Origin: a bacterium | GTDB taxonomy: Bacteria; Myxococcota_A; Polyangia; Nannocystales; Nannocystaceae | NCBI GenBank assembly: GCA_024742475.1 | Contig: JANSYI010000003.1 | Location: forward strand, 1-64,000 | Length of the DNA stretch: 64,000 bases | Direction of reading: 5' to 3' | Program-made: the position numbers and the translations under genes | In this document: positions 1 to 8,103 of the stretch, one piece after another | Layout of the letters: every line of letters begins with the position of its first letter | Numbering within the stretch: the first letter of the stretch is position 1 | The notes under the pieces: generated by a model | Database searches by the model: none | Told to the model about the DNA's origin: nothing | Seen by the model: only the letters and a program-made list of their open reading frames with translations

Positions 1-336
1 CAAGCGTTCATTGCGAAGTACCGCGGCAGCGGCCACGACAAGCTCGCCAGCATCATCGAGGACGACCTCGAGGCGACGCTCTCGTTCTTCGACCTGGACT
101 CCACCATCTGGCACACCATGCGCTCGACCAACGTCCTCGAGAGGACGAACCGCGAGTTTCGGGCCCGCTTCCGGGCCATCGGCGCCCATCAAGAATCCGA
201 CGACCCCGACAACGACGCCACGCCAGCGACCACGCGAACCGCTGTCCTCGTTGCCATCCGCCTCAACAACGAGGCCAAGAACCAGACTGTCAAAGGCTTC
301 AAGCAACGCAATCGAGCTCGGAGGAACGCCCGCTAA
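1..336 (+). CDS. IS256-family transposase, C-terminal fragment (cut by window edge)
   Basis: The frame is open from base 1 to the TAA at 334-336 and gives 111 residues with no start in the window. The segment STIWHTMRSTNVLERTNREF matches the end of Mutator/IS256 DDE transposases, where an aromatic-rich helix precedes (R)TTNxxERxNREFRRR. This part of the family carries the last acidic residue region and the C-terminal helices. After it comes an unusual Asp/Thr-rich stretch (ESDDPDNDATPATT) in place of the usual family end, so the element may be worn. I see no inverted repeat within the visible 3' flank. It marks the edge of an accessory region next to an RHS tail. Confidence 0.8.
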   Translation, partial: QAFIAKYRGSGHDKLASIIEDDLEATLSFFDLDSTIWHTMRSTNVLERTNREFRARFRAIGAHQESDDPDNDATPATTRTAVLVAIRLNNEAKNQTVKGFKQRNRARRNAR

Positions 337-424
337 GCCGCTTGAAGTTGCACCAAATGGTTGACGCTACCTTTCTGGATCGTCTTTCTATTGCTGTCTC
401 GAAGAGCGAGCCGGGCGGCGGGGC

Positions 425-853
425 TTAGTGGACGACGCCTTCCGTTCCATCCCGGTCTCGAGTCCAGGAGGCCGGGGGCTTCGATTCCTCCGCGCTGCTT
501 ACTGCTATCGTGCCGATCCACGGTCCGGACCTGCCTCTCTCCATCTCGAACGTGCCGGTGATACGAACATACATCTTGTCGAACTTAGAGAATGTCTGAA
601 TGTGAGATCCAGGAAGTACTCGAATCCCGCTTTTCGCGTCGAAACTCGAAGCGGCAGACGGGCTCGTGAATAACGCTCCTGCGGTGTCGGAAGTCGCCAG
701 GTAGCCTTCGGTGCTGACGCGCCTCTCATGGTGTAGCGAGGGGGTGGCGAGTAGCTCGCCAAGTGCAACGTCGATGTCTGGGGATGAAGGACCCTGCGAC
801 GGTGTGCATGAAGTGGCGAGCGCTAGTCCGGTGAGCCCTACGGCTCGAAGCAT
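425..853 (-). CDS. putative lipoprotein, paralogue of the 4377-4913 lipoprotein
   Basis: This 142-residue protein starts at ATG 853, giving a short signal with a Cys in ALATSC, a plausible lipobox. Longer in-frame starts would run into the upstream RHS gene and add no signal. The mature part (LGELLATPSLHHERRVSTEG, then a YLATSD..ALFTSPSAAS segment and a VRITGTFE strand) aligns by eye with the lipoprotein at 4377-4913 (LSDLIARP....VELSGFM....LFRTPTEASS....GTITGVFE). The alternating strands look OB-fold-like, which is inference. It lies 49 bases downstream of the RHS tail on the same strand, where immunity genes of polymorphic toxins usually sit. No function is known. Confidence 0.7.
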   Translation of the reverse strand: MLRAVGLTGLALATSCTPSQGPSSPDIDVALGELLATPSLHHERRVSTEGYLATSDTAGALFTSPSAASSFDAKSGIRVLPGSHIQTFSKFDKMYVRITGTFEMERGRSGPWIGTIAVSSAEESKPPASWTRDRDGTEGVVH

Positions 854-902
854 TCTGCGGACGCCAGCTGAGCAACAGTGCGTTGCGAGAAGCCCGGTAA
901 GG

Positions 903-2354
903 CTAGAATCTTTGGATACGGTCAATTTCACGATATTGCTTGCTCGTCGAAAGTGGAATTGTCGAGATAATCCACTGACGGTCTCTCGCAACGACAATCA
1001 TCGAAATGCCTCCCCACGGCGGTCCGCCTTGGGTGCGTCGTGTGTCGAAGCTGTCCGGTGGAGTGTTGTTTGGATGGCTGTGAACCAAGTATAGGACTCT
1101 CGCTCCTGCCGGGAGGGATCGCTCGGATCGGGGCTCCCAGATCGCCACGATGTCCATCCTTCGTTCGGCTTCCGTTGGATCTCGACCCTTGTAGGGGGCG
1201 GAGAACGAGTACAGTGTCAGCGCTACGCACGGCCTGCCTGCGCCGCAAATCGGGACGGTGAACTCGAACACCTCGGTTCCCCACTCGCCACCTGCGTCCG
1301 ACGTGTGCCCCTTGTAGGTCGTGGCTTCTCTGACTGCCTCGGCGGCGTAGAGTGCTGCCGTCGCAGGGTCAGTATAGACGCTCTCCGTGACTTGCGGTTT
1401 TTTCGTTGTTCCGGTCGCTTGTTTCGTCGCCCCGGCAACCTTCGGCTCGATGACGACAGCCTGCACCGGCTTTCCTTCCGCGCTGCGCCGGACGTCCTCC
1501 TTCACCCGGTCCTCCTGTTTGACCGAGAGCGGGATGTCGAAGTTCACGGCCTGAATCCCGCCAACGGCGGCGAGGAAGTCAGCAACGAGAATGTCTAGCT
1601 GCAGGTCTGCGAGCTCGACGGCTGTCGCCTCGCTCCTCCGGTCGTCATCGACGCTGTTCGCGGCCGCCAGGCCCGTCGGATCCACCAACGACAGCGGCCG
1701 GTTCAGCACGTAGCTATACGCGTTCCACGTCCCGACCTCGAGCGCGTTCTCGATGACGGGGTCGACGCTCAGGAAGCGCCCGATGACGGGGTCGTACATG
1801 CGTCCCCGCATGTTGACCAGGCCCGCGTCGAGCTCGGGCTGGTGGCCGGTGAAGCCGATCGGGAGATCCTCCAACTCGGTTTCGGTCGCCGGCAGGTACC
1901 AGTTGTTGCCGTCTCGGGCCTGGCCCCATGGGCCGTACATCACGCGGGCCTCGACGGTGCCATCGCGGTCGGTGATCATGTGCGCCGACCCGAGGTGGTC
2001 GTCGTGGACGAACTTCTTGCGGTTCTCCCACAAGCTGTTCTCCTCGAGGGCGGTGCGCTCGGCAAACACCTCGGCGACGACGCGTCCGGTCGCGCCCAAG
2101 ACCGAGATCCGGGCCTCGCTCAGCTCGGCTCCGTCGAAGCGTAGTTCGTAGGTCGAGTTGATGTTGTACGTGGCGCTGTTGGAGGCTGCCTCCTCTCGGA
2201 CGACTCGCGTGCCGTCGGCGTCGTAGAGGAGCGACCAAGCTTGGCCGTCGCGCTGCAGCGAGCGGACCATGTTCTGCGCGGTCCAGGTCAGCGTGCGCTC
2301 GCCGTCGGAGAGCACGTTGCCGTTGTCGTCGTACGTGTAGCTGCGCGCGCCCAC
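903..2354 (-). CDS. RHS/YD-repeat core protein, 5'-truncated tail with HSHP C-terminal domain
   Basis: From the GTG at 2354 there are 483 residues. The first ~230 are the classic RHS core end: YD repeats, then HDDHLGSAHMITDRDG, RGRMYDPVIGRFLSVDP and NRPLSLVDPTG. After the PTG junction the ~250-residue C-terminal region is variable, as in polymorphic toxins. It ends with YLVHSHPNNTPPDSFDTRR, similar to metal-binding HxHP motifs of DUF4329/JAB-like domains; the spacing to the following Ser/Asp is not the exact JAMM pattern. YD-repeat coding continues upstream of the GTG (YTYDPVTDRL) until an in-frame TGA at 2400-2402, and the large N-terminal part of a normal RHS protein is absent. It is best read as a displaced or decayed RHS tail. 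Confidence 0.85.
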   Translation of the reverse strand: MGARSYTYDDNGNVLSDGERTLTWTAQNMVRSLQRDGQAWSLLYDADGTRVVREEAASNSATYNINSTYELRFDGAELSEARISVLGATGRVVAEVFAERTALEENSLWENRKKFVHDDHLGSAHMITDRDGTVEARVMYGPWGQARDGNNWYLPATETELEDLPIGFTGHQPELDAGLVNMRGRMYDPVIGRFLSVDPVIENALEVGTWNAYSYVLNRPLSLVDPTGLAAANSVDDDRRSEATAVELADLQLDILVADFLAAVGGIQAVNFDIPLSVKQEDRVKEDVRRSAEGKPVQAVVIEPKVAGATKQATGTTKKPQVTESVYTDPATAALYAAEAVREATTYKGHTSDAGGEWGTEVFEFTVPICGAGRPCVALTLYSFSAPYKGRDPTEAERRMDIVAIWEPRSERSLPAGARVLYLVHSHPNNTPPDSFDTRRTQGGPPWGGISMIVVARDRQWIISTIPLSTSKQYREIDRIQRF

Positions 2355-2429
2355 CTGGTCCAGCCGGTCCGTGACCGGGTCGTAAGTGTAGCGCGACCCT
2401 CACGTCCACGTTTCGAGGCGGTCGATAAC

Positions 2430-3230
2430 CTACCGCTGTGAGGTTGTGCGGGCACCGCTCGCCGTCGGCCGCTCATGAATCATACGCGCTGGGTCCGTGG
2501 GCGGGTCTTCGTCCAGCGCCTCACGAATGCGGTCGCAGACATCGGCGAACTCGCCACTGCGTCCCCACGCGTCGCGCACCAGAACCACCTGCAAGGCATG
2601 GTCCGTCCCGAAATCTCGTCGCTCCAGCGGTACGTCTTCACCGGTAAGCGTGCAGACGGCGCCTGCCGGCACGACCTTGTCCGGGGATGCGAGCATTTTT
2701 CGTGAGTCTCTGCAGAAGCATGCGCCGGAGGGGAACGTGACGCTCTGATGCTCGGACGCAATCCAGAACTCGGTCTGATGGCGGGTCCCCGCGCTCTTGA
2801 CGAAGCACTCGAATGCAGAGAGATGGTGCTCGCGTCGCATCTCCACGCAGATTCCTCTGTCCCAGGATACGACCGCGCGATGCTCCATGCGCTCTGGGGC
2901 CCTTGCGTGGGTCTGGGCCTGGTCGGTGAAATCATGGCATCGATACCCGTGTTTCTTGGATATGGCGCACATGTTCCAGCCGAACGCCGTGGCGTGAAGT
3001 AGATCGTCGCCCGAGATGCCGAGGTGCACTCTGTCAGGTCCTCCAGTCCCTGAATAGACCCGTTCTCTCGTGCATCGGACGCGACCGGAGTCGGATTCGC
3101 AGTTCAGCAGGGGCAGTTGTTCGACCGGCGAGGGGTCGACAGACTCAATCACGGCGGGCTTGCAGCCTCCGGTTGCCGCCATCGATGCGCTGCCGAACGC
3201 GAGCAGCAGGTTCAAACTAGCGGCGTGCAT
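2430..3230 (-). CDS. hypothetical secreted/lipoprotein
   Basis: The protein has 266 residues. The ATG at 3230 gives the signal-like start MHAASLNLLLAFGSASMAAT followed by Gly-Gly-Cys, so Cys23 could be lipidated. The mature part has about ten cysteines, mostly spaced singly, suggesting disulfides outside the cytoplasm. No family is recognised. Its start overlaps the end of the upstream peptidase gene (3217-4314) by 14 bases, so the two are probably coupled. Its 3' end lies within a few bases of the broken upstream edge of the RHS tail, so that edge may be a recombination junction. Confidence 0.7.
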   Translation of the reverse strand: MHAASLNLLLAFGSASMAATGGCKPAVIESVDPSPVEQLPLLNCESDSGRVRCTRERVYSGTGGPDRVHLGISGDDLLHATAFGWNMCAISKKHGYRCHDFTDQAQTHARAPERMEHRAVVSWDRGICVEMRREHHLSAFECFVKSAGTRHQTEFWIASEHQSVTFPSGACFCRDSRKMLASPDKVVPAGAVCTLTGEDVPLERRDFGTDHALQVVLVRDAWGRSGEFADVCDRIREALDEDPPTDPARMIHERPTASGARTTSQR

Positions 3231-4314
3231 TGAGCTCCTCGAAACGGCGGGCGTCCCGGACGTTGAGCGCCCGCTCCATCCGCACTGAGAATGGCAGGCT
3301 CGGCTCCACCGGGGTCAGATGGAACGCGTGCAGCCCAGCGGTGAGCGTGCGTACGGGCACCGCGCCCGAGGAGGCGGGCGCGGCCATGGCCTCGAACCCC
3401 GGGGGGAGCTCGGAGAGCGACGGACACACGTCTGCGCAGGTCGATCGGCTGAGGCGTGCGTTCTGGGCGACGGTGACGACTTCCGTGTCCGCTTCGACCT
3501 GCAGCAAGAAGCGTCGGTGCGGGTACCAGTGCTCTCCGCCACCGGGGGCGGCCCCGACCCACTCGGGGTCTTGGGTGCAATCTTGGGGTGACTGCACGTC
3601 GACGGGAAGCTCCAGCAAAGGGTGCAGCGCAGGCTCGCACTCCCACGCTCGAAGCCCGCACTGGGGACCGGTCTCGAACGCATCGAATGCGTCGTAGATC
3701 TCGTCACCGAACACCGCGACGAACGCAGCCTCGATCCGCTCGGCGGAGTGGTCGGCGCGAGCCTCGACATACGCACGGCGGTAGGTCTCGATCCCATAGC
3801 GCTGGATGAGGAAGCGGGCGAGCTGCGCCGAGGGCAGGTAGTGCCGGTCCTCGAACTCGGGCCGCTGGAGGAACGCGAAGGCCTCGGGAGGGCCCGAGCC
3901 GATGCCCCACATCCCGGCTCGATCGATCGGGTCCAACGCCGCAGCGAAGCCTTCGGAGAGCGATGCGGCAGAAACCCCGTCCTCCGAGATGGTGACGACG
4001 TGGCCGAGCTCGTGGAGCACCGACTGCTCGGCGCCGGCCCACGCGCCGTCGGCACCCGCCCTTCCCGAAACGTCTTCTTCACCGCTCTCTCGAAGCTCGA
4101 GCGAGAATGGCTCGGTCCGGTCATCGGCGCCCCAATACTCGGAGACATGCACGACGTAGGCGTCGAAGAAGTCGATGGAACCGCCGCACAACTCGACGCC
4201 CTCACGGGAGGTGACGGTGACATGAGCGCCGCTCCAGACCCGGTCGGCTCGCGTCGGCTGGCAGGCCCCGAGGGCGAGGGCGAGGGCGAGGCTGGTGCGT
4301 TGCGGTCGATTCAC
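3217..4314 (-). CDS. putative zinc metallopeptidase lipoprotein (HELGH motif)
   Basis: A GTG at 4314 gives 365 residues with a lipoprotein signal (TSLALALALGACQP); the ALALAL run is encoded by a GAGGGC hexamer repeated near 4271-4289. The upstream extension is Arg/Pro-rich noise, so this start is preferred. The motif VLHELGHVV is a gluzincin-type HExxH zinc site, and a downstream SLSEGFAAALDP segment could supply the third ligand Glu, as in peptidase MA-like folds. The C-terminal half looks like a beta-rich domain with paired cysteines. It sits in an operon behind the OB-like lipoprotein (4377-4913) and overlaps the next gene. The substrate is unknown. Confidence 0.75.
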   Translation of the reverse strand: MNRPQRTSLALALALGACQPTRADRVWSGAHVTVTSREGVELCGGSIDFFDAYVVHVSEYWGADDRTEPFSLELRESGEEDVSGRAGADGAWAGAEQSVLHELGHVVTISEDGVSAASLSEGFAAALDPIDRAGMWGIGSGPPEAFAFLQRPEFEDRHYLPSAQLARFLIQRYGIETYRRAYVEARADHSAERIEAAFVAVFGDEIYDAFDAFETGPQCGLRAWECEPALHPLLELPVDVQSPQDCTQDPEWVGAAPGGGEHWYPHRRFLLQVEADTEVVTVAQNARLSRSTCADVCPSLSELPPGFEAMAAPASSGAVPVRTLTAGLHAFHLTPVEPSLPFSVRMERALNVRDARRFEELNARR

Positions 4315-4376
4315 TGGGGACCCTCGAGGAGCCGCGCGGCGACCTTCAAGCTCTGCCTGGAGAGCGATCGACGCCC

Positions 4377-4913
4377 TCACGGCTCTGCTCCCGCCGGGCG
4401 CTTCGATCCGTCTTCCAATCGCTGGTCCGCCAGGATGCGAAAGACCTCTTCGCGGAGGCGCCGTTCGGCATCGGTGCCGGGACTCGCTCTTCGTGGCAGG
4501 TTGACCTGTCGGAAGCGATAGGACGGCCGGATTTGGCGCACGGTGAGCGTGCCCGTCCACCCGAGGCTTTGGTCGGATTCGAATACCCCAGTGATTGTGC
4601 CGAACGTTCCGTCGTACTGCTCCAGCGGGCCAAGCGTTTTGGTCGGGATTCGGAGCATGACGGCATGCTCCGTGTCGTGGGACGACGCCTCCGTCGGTGT
4701 TCGGAAGAGACCGCCTCCGTCCCATGAGACGTTCATGAAGCCCGACAGCTCGACGCTCTGTGCGGAATAGGCGGCGGGCCGCGCGATGAGGTCCGAGAGC
4801 GACGCGACCTCGTCATCCTGTCCGACGGGCGTGCAGCCGCAGGCAGTCGCCAGCGACGCGGCGAGGACCACCCGCTGAAGGATCGACGTCGCCGGAGCCG
4901 GACCCCAGGTCAT
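4377..4913 (-). CDS. putative lipoprotein, OB-like, paralogue of the 425-853 lipoprotein
   Basis: ATG 4913 gives 178 residues with a signal ending ATACGC (Cys lipidation likely). The core LSDLIARPAAYSAQSVELSG, GGLFRTPTEASSHDTEH and GTITGVFES matches the lipoprotein at 425-853 in order and spacing. The C-terminus adds a charged helical tail (DAERRLREEVFRILADQRL) absent from the other copy. ATG 4913 overlaps the preceding gene's TGA (ATGA), indicating coupling. The peptidase at 3217-4314 follows 62 bases later. The shared family next to an RHS tail and next to a peptidase suggests an accessory role such as immunity or an inhibitor, but that is only inference. Confidence 0.75.
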   Translation of the reverse strand: MTWGPAPATSILQRVVLAASLATACGCTPVGQDDEVASLSDLIARPAAYSAQSVELSGFMNVSWDGGGLFRTPTEASSHDTEHAVMLRIPTKTLGPLEQYDGTFGTITGVFESDQSLGWTGTLTVRQIRPSYRFRQVNLPRRASPGTDAERRLREEVFRILADQRLEDGSKRPAGAEP

Positions 4914-5113
4914 CGCTCGTCTCGATCCTGCGGGGTGCCTGTCACGAGGTGCACCTGGCGGACGGTGCCCGCTTGCAAGGGTGCGTATCGCTCGTCGGTG
5001 GTGCCGAGCACTGCGAGGAGGAGGTGTTCCCATTCCTCCGCGCTCGGCTTCCTCCCGAACGCGGCCTGGTACGCAGCGATCGTCTCGGATGCGGCCCCGC
5101 CGAAGGCGTCCAA
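4910..5113 (-). CDS. hypothetical small protein (start uncertain)
   Basis: The frame ending at 4910 carries a protein-like stretch, DAFGGAASETIAAYQAAFGR followed by KPSAEEWEHLLLAVLGTTDERYAPL, with helical character. It overlaps the next start as ATGA, typical of coupled genes here. No ATG or GTG lies close upstream; the TTG at 5113 is the nearest plausible start. The same frame stays open further up to 5449, but that part is Arg-rich and overlaps the divergent SIMPL gene. It may be the end of a damaged gene. No family recognised. Confidence 0.45.
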   Translation of the reverse strand: MDAFGGAASETIAAYQAAFGRKPSAEEWEHLLLAVLGTTDERYAPLQAGTVRQVHLVTGTPQDRDER

Positions 5114-5409
5114 CGGGGCGTCGCCGCGCCCGCGAGGGGTGGTCGGTCCGTCACGAGATCGGAAGTGTAGCGGCCTTCGCCCGAGGTGGTGCTCGTGTTT
5201 CTGAGGAAGTGATGGATCGGGCGTCGTGCAGGGCCGGACCGCCGAGATGACTCGAACCGTGGCCTCAATCGGCGAAGACGCGTTGGCCGTCGCTCGCAGC
5301 AGACGCCTCGCAGGGTCGCTTCGATCGCGGGCCCCGCACGGCCGACCCCGCTTTCGCCCAAACCCGTGCAACCGCCGCTGCGCCTGCACGTCTTCATCGG
5401 GCACCGCCC
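5114..5409. other. gap with no gene seen
   Basis: About 296 bases between the small minus-strand gene and the divergent SIMPL gene. Frames on both strands are open but Arg/Pro-rich with no recognisable protein. I see no hairpin, RNA gene or clear promoter consensus. It should hold the promoter of the SIMPL gene and possibly that of the 4910 operon. Confidence 0.4.
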
Positions 5410-6204
5410 ATGCCTGACTCCGAGCAGACCGATCCCCACTTGCGCGCACCGTCTTCCCCGCGCGCCTCCTCGCAGCTCGGCAAGGTGCTGCTGCCCGCCG
5501 CCGTCGTCCTCTCCGTGTCGATCGCCGCGCTGTCGTGGCGCAGCGTCAAGGCCGACACGCACACGATCCGCGTCACCGGGTCGGCCACGCAGCGGATCAC
5601 CTCCGATCTGCTCGAGTGGGACGCGACAATCGAGCATCGCGCCTCCTCGCGCGCCGAGGCGTATCGCAAGGTCCGGGCGGACGTGGCCGAGGCTGCCAAG
5701 TACCTGGCCGACAAGGGCATCGACGAATCCGAGGTGCGCGTCTCGGCCACCGAGGTCTCCGCCGTCTACCGCACCGAGTACGAGGAGGTCGCCGGAGAGG
5801 CCGTCTCGCAGTCCCGGCTCGCCGGCTATGTCGCCAGCCAGACGATCACCGTCACCAGTCGCAACGTCGCCAAGGTCGAGGCGCTCTCCAGGGAGATCAC
5901 CGGGCTGCTCGACAAGAACATCCCCATCGAGTCCGACGCGCCCCGCTATCACTACACCGGCCTCGAAGACCTCAAGATCGAGATCCTCGCCGAGGCCTCC
6001 GCCGACGCGCGCGAGCGGGCAGAGCGGATCCTCGACGCCGCCGGATCCGGCGCCAAGCTCGGCGCGATCGTCGATACGCACATGGGCGTCATCAACATCA
6101 ACCCCGCCAACTCCACCGCCACCTCGTGGGAGGGCATGAACGACAAGACCTCCCTCGACAAGGACATCATCACCGTCGTCCACGTCACCTACGAGGTCGA
6201 CTAA
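5410..6204 (+). CDS. SIMPL-domain (DUF541) envelope protein
   Basis: This 264-residue protein has one N-terminal membrane segment at residues ~24-43 (VLLPAAVVLSVSIAALSW). It is followed by a periplasmic SIMPL domain: HTIRVTGSATQRITSDLLEW, a helical AEAYRKVRADVAEAAKYLAD stretch, and the late DARERAERILDAAG.KLGAIV element typical of DUF541. The family is linked to oxidative-stress protection and, in animals, to signalling; its biochemical role is unknown. The fold and length are normal for a membrane-anchored member. It ends tail-to-tail with the CAP gene, overlapping by 4 bases. Confidence 0.9.
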   Translation: MPDSEQTDPHLRAPSSPRASSQLGKVLLPAAVVLSVSIAALSWRSVKADTHTIRVTGSATQRITSDLLEWDATIEHRASSRAEAYRKVRADVAEAAKYLADKGIDESEVRVSATEVSAVYRTEYEEVAGEAVSQSRLAGYVASQTITVTSRNVAKVEALSREITGLLDKNIPIESDAPRYHYTGLEDLKIEILAEASADARERAERILDAAGSGAKLGAIVDTHMGVININPANSTATSWEGMNDKTSLDKDIITVVHVTYEVD

Positions 6205-7268
6205 CCGCAGTCCTCGACCTCGACGTCGTAGCTCAGCGGCGACGCAATGCCCGTCACCTCCACGTGGTACGTGCCCACCGTCGTCGTCCAGCCCTGCGGG
6301 ATCATGCTGATCGCCGAGGCGCTCCCGTAGCCGCCCTGCAGCGACGTCACCACGACGGGCAGGTCCGCGCCGTCGCGGGTGATCGAAACCTGCGCCGCGC
6401 TCAGATCGATCGGGTCGCTCTGAATGGTCCAGCCGGTCTCGTCGATGCTCGACCACGAGGGCTGCACCGCTTGCAGAGGGAACGTGCCCGGCGGGGGCCA
6501 TGCCGTCCACTCCTTGCCCGCGTCGCCGCTGCCCTGCAGCGTCCACATGCACGAGTAGTCCGACGTCGAGCCCAGACCCGTCGGTCCGATGTTGTTGCTG
6601 AGGATCCAGCGGCGATGCCCCATCGTCGTCGGGTTGCCCGGGTCGACCATGTACAGGTCGACACCCTCCACCCCGGGCGTCGGCGAGATGTTGCTCGAGC
6701 CCGCCCCCGACGCGCCATCGCCCGAGTAGCAGGCCCAGCTCTTCGGCGGGCTGTGCGAGAGCTGCCCGTTGGCGTGCATCATCAGCGCGCACGCCTGTGC
6801 CATCGCGTCCCGCTCGGCCGAGGTCGTCACCGGCGGCAGGTCGGCAAGCCAGCGGTACAGGTTCATCACCCGAAGCGCGTTCTCGCGGCCCTCCGCCGAG
6901 ATGTCGCCGGGCTCGCACGTCTCCACGCTCCCGCTCCACGTCCCCTCCGAGAGGTCCGCCCGATCCATCGTCCAGCGCTCGCACACCGACATCGCGCCGC
7001 CCGTCGTCTCCCCGCCCGAGGACTCGTCCCCGCCCGAGGACGACTCCGTGTCGCCCACCGTCTCGGTCATCGTCTCGCCCGTCTCGTCGGTCTGGGTGGT
7101 CTGCGTCCCCGCCGTGCTCTCCGCGCTCGACCCGTCCGTGACGCCGCCGTTCGTCGTGCCGGTGCTCGCTGCATCGGTGTCCGTCTCGGCCGCGCCCCCG
7201 CCGTCGTCACCGCATCCGACCCACAGCACGCACCCGAGCACCCACGAAGACCAAGACCCACTGCGCAT
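6201..7268 (-). CDS. secreted CAP/SCP-domain lipoprotein with acidic Ser/Thr linker
   Basis: This 355-residue protein has a lipobox-like LWVGC at residue 19. Residues ~20-95 are a low-complexity Thr/Ser/Glu/Asp/Gly linker of the kind common in Nannocystis-type lipoproteins. The CAP (SCP/PR-1) domain follows: RENALRVMNLYRWLADLPP, AQACALMMHANGQLSHSPP, then MGHRRWILS, which supply the conserved CAP helix and the His/Glu-type cavity. The last ~90 residues form a beta-rich domain. It probably acts at the outer surface. The small membrane-protein gene (7273-7614) ends 4 bases upstream on the same strand. Confidence 0.85.
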   Translation of the reverse strand: MRSGSWSSWVLGCVLWVGCGDDGGGAAETDTDAASTGTTNGGVTDGSSAESTAGTQTTQTDETGETMTETVGDTESSSGGDESSGGETTGGAMSVCERWTMDRADLSEGTWSGSVETCEPGDISAEGRENALRVMNLYRWLADLPPVTTSAERDAMAQACALMMHANGQLSHSPPKSWACYSGDGASGAGSSNISPTPGVEGVDLYMVDPGNPTTMGHRRWILSNNIGPTGLGSTSDYSCMWTLQGSGDAGKEWTAWPPPGTFPLQAVQPSWSSIDETGWTIQSDPIDLSAAQVSITRDGADLPVVVTSLQGGYGSASAISMIPQGWTTTVGTYHVEVTGIASPLSYDVEVEDCG

Positions 7269-7272
7269 GGCC

Positions 7273-7614
7273 CTAAGCGTCCCGCGCAGACGTTGGCGGT
7301 GTCAACGGCGGGTCCAGGCCGCCATCGGCCGACGCCTCCTTGGCCTTGCACACCACCACCACCTTCGGCCGGTCGGGCTGCAGCATCGCCCCGACCTCCA
7401 TCAGCGCGTTGCCGACCCCGACCGACAGCGACAGCACCGTCGCCGCGCCCCGCCGGCCCCGAAGCAGGCGCCGCAGCAAGACGCTCGCGATGAGCAGCAG
7501 GCCGAGCACCCCGATCACCGAAGCGATCGGACCCAGCGGATCCGGAGGCGGCGGAAGGTTCACCGATACCTCGGGCGTCGTCGGTGCCAACGGCCCCTGC
7601 AACACGAGCAGCAT
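7273..7614 (-). CDS. small membrane protein of unknown function
   Basis: The protein has 113 residues. A Pro-rich extracytoplasmic N-terminus (VNLPPPPDPLGP) leads into one hydrophobic segment at residues ~28-50 (IASVIGVLGLLLIASVLL), an Arg-rich stop-transfer patch (RRLLRGRRG), then a short soluble tail ending Ala-Arg-Asp-Ala. No family recognised. It lies just 4 bases before the CAP lipoprotein gene, so the two are probably co-transcribed. ATG 7614 is used; later starts would lose the Pro-rich part. Confidence 0.6.
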   Translation of the reverse strand: MLLVLQGPLAPTTPEVSVNLPPPPDPLGPIASVIGVLGLLLIASVLLRRLLRGRRGAATVLSLSVGVGNALMEVGAMLQPDRPKVVVVCKAKEASADGGLDPPLTPPTSARDA

Positions 7615-7684
7615 CGGGATCGGTATACCCGCGGCAGGTCACGGATCTGACAGCGCGTCTTTCGAACGCCGCGGCTGGGCGGCG

Positions 7685-8095
7685 TCAGTCGGTGGTGCAG
7701 GCGTAGCTCGAGTACGACAACGAGATGCCCAGGTCTGCCATTGCCGCAATGGCTTGCTTCGACAGCTCGACCGTCTGCTCGGGCTCGCGCCCAAGACATG
7801 CGCACCACAGCACCAGCTCGGCCCGGTCACCGAGCGCGCGTAGCCCCTCGGCGAATGGTTGCACCGCCTGCAGGAGGGCCTCCACGCGTGCAGCGAAGCG
7901 GGGATCGCCGGGCGCGGCGTCGGGCTCGAACTCCCACACGTGTTCACGTTGTTGTGCAGATGGAGTCGAACCGATCGCGCGCGCGTAGGTCGGCGCGAGC
8001 CCGACGATGCGGCTGACCTCGTCGGGCGAGAGCGACGCGGAGAACGCCCGCAACGCGACGGTGTACTCCGTGGAGCGGGCTCGGGGATCCGTCAT
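7685..8095 (-). CDS. DUF4279-type protein
   Basis: ATG 8095 gives 136 residues. The pattern EYTVALRAFSASLSPDEVSR, then LAPTYARAIGS, a mid WEFEPD, and a C-terminal AIAAMADLGISLSYSSYACT fits the DUF4279 family (an alpha/beta fold with a conserved W and an L-x-h-x-x-Y ending). Function is unknown; members are often near immunity-like genes. Longer in-frame extensions run into the neighbouring gene at 8104-8685, only 8 bases upstream, so this start is preferred and the pair is probably an operon. Confidence 0.7.
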   Translation of the reverse strand: MTDPRARSTEYTVALRAFSASLSPDEVSRIVGLAPTYARAIGSTPSAQQREHVWEFEPDAAPGDPRFAARVEALLQAVQPFAEGLRALGDRAELVLWCACLGREPEQTVELSKQAIAAMADLGISLSYSSYACTTD

Positions 8096-8103
8096 CGTCC
8101 CCG

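Noticed and set aside
4271..4292. GAGGGC hexamer repeats
   Set aside because: They encode the Ala-Leu run of a signal peptide; explained by coding, not a separate element.
7615..7684. GGTATACC palindrome before the small membrane protein gene
   Set aside because: Eight bases only; no partner element or spacing support.
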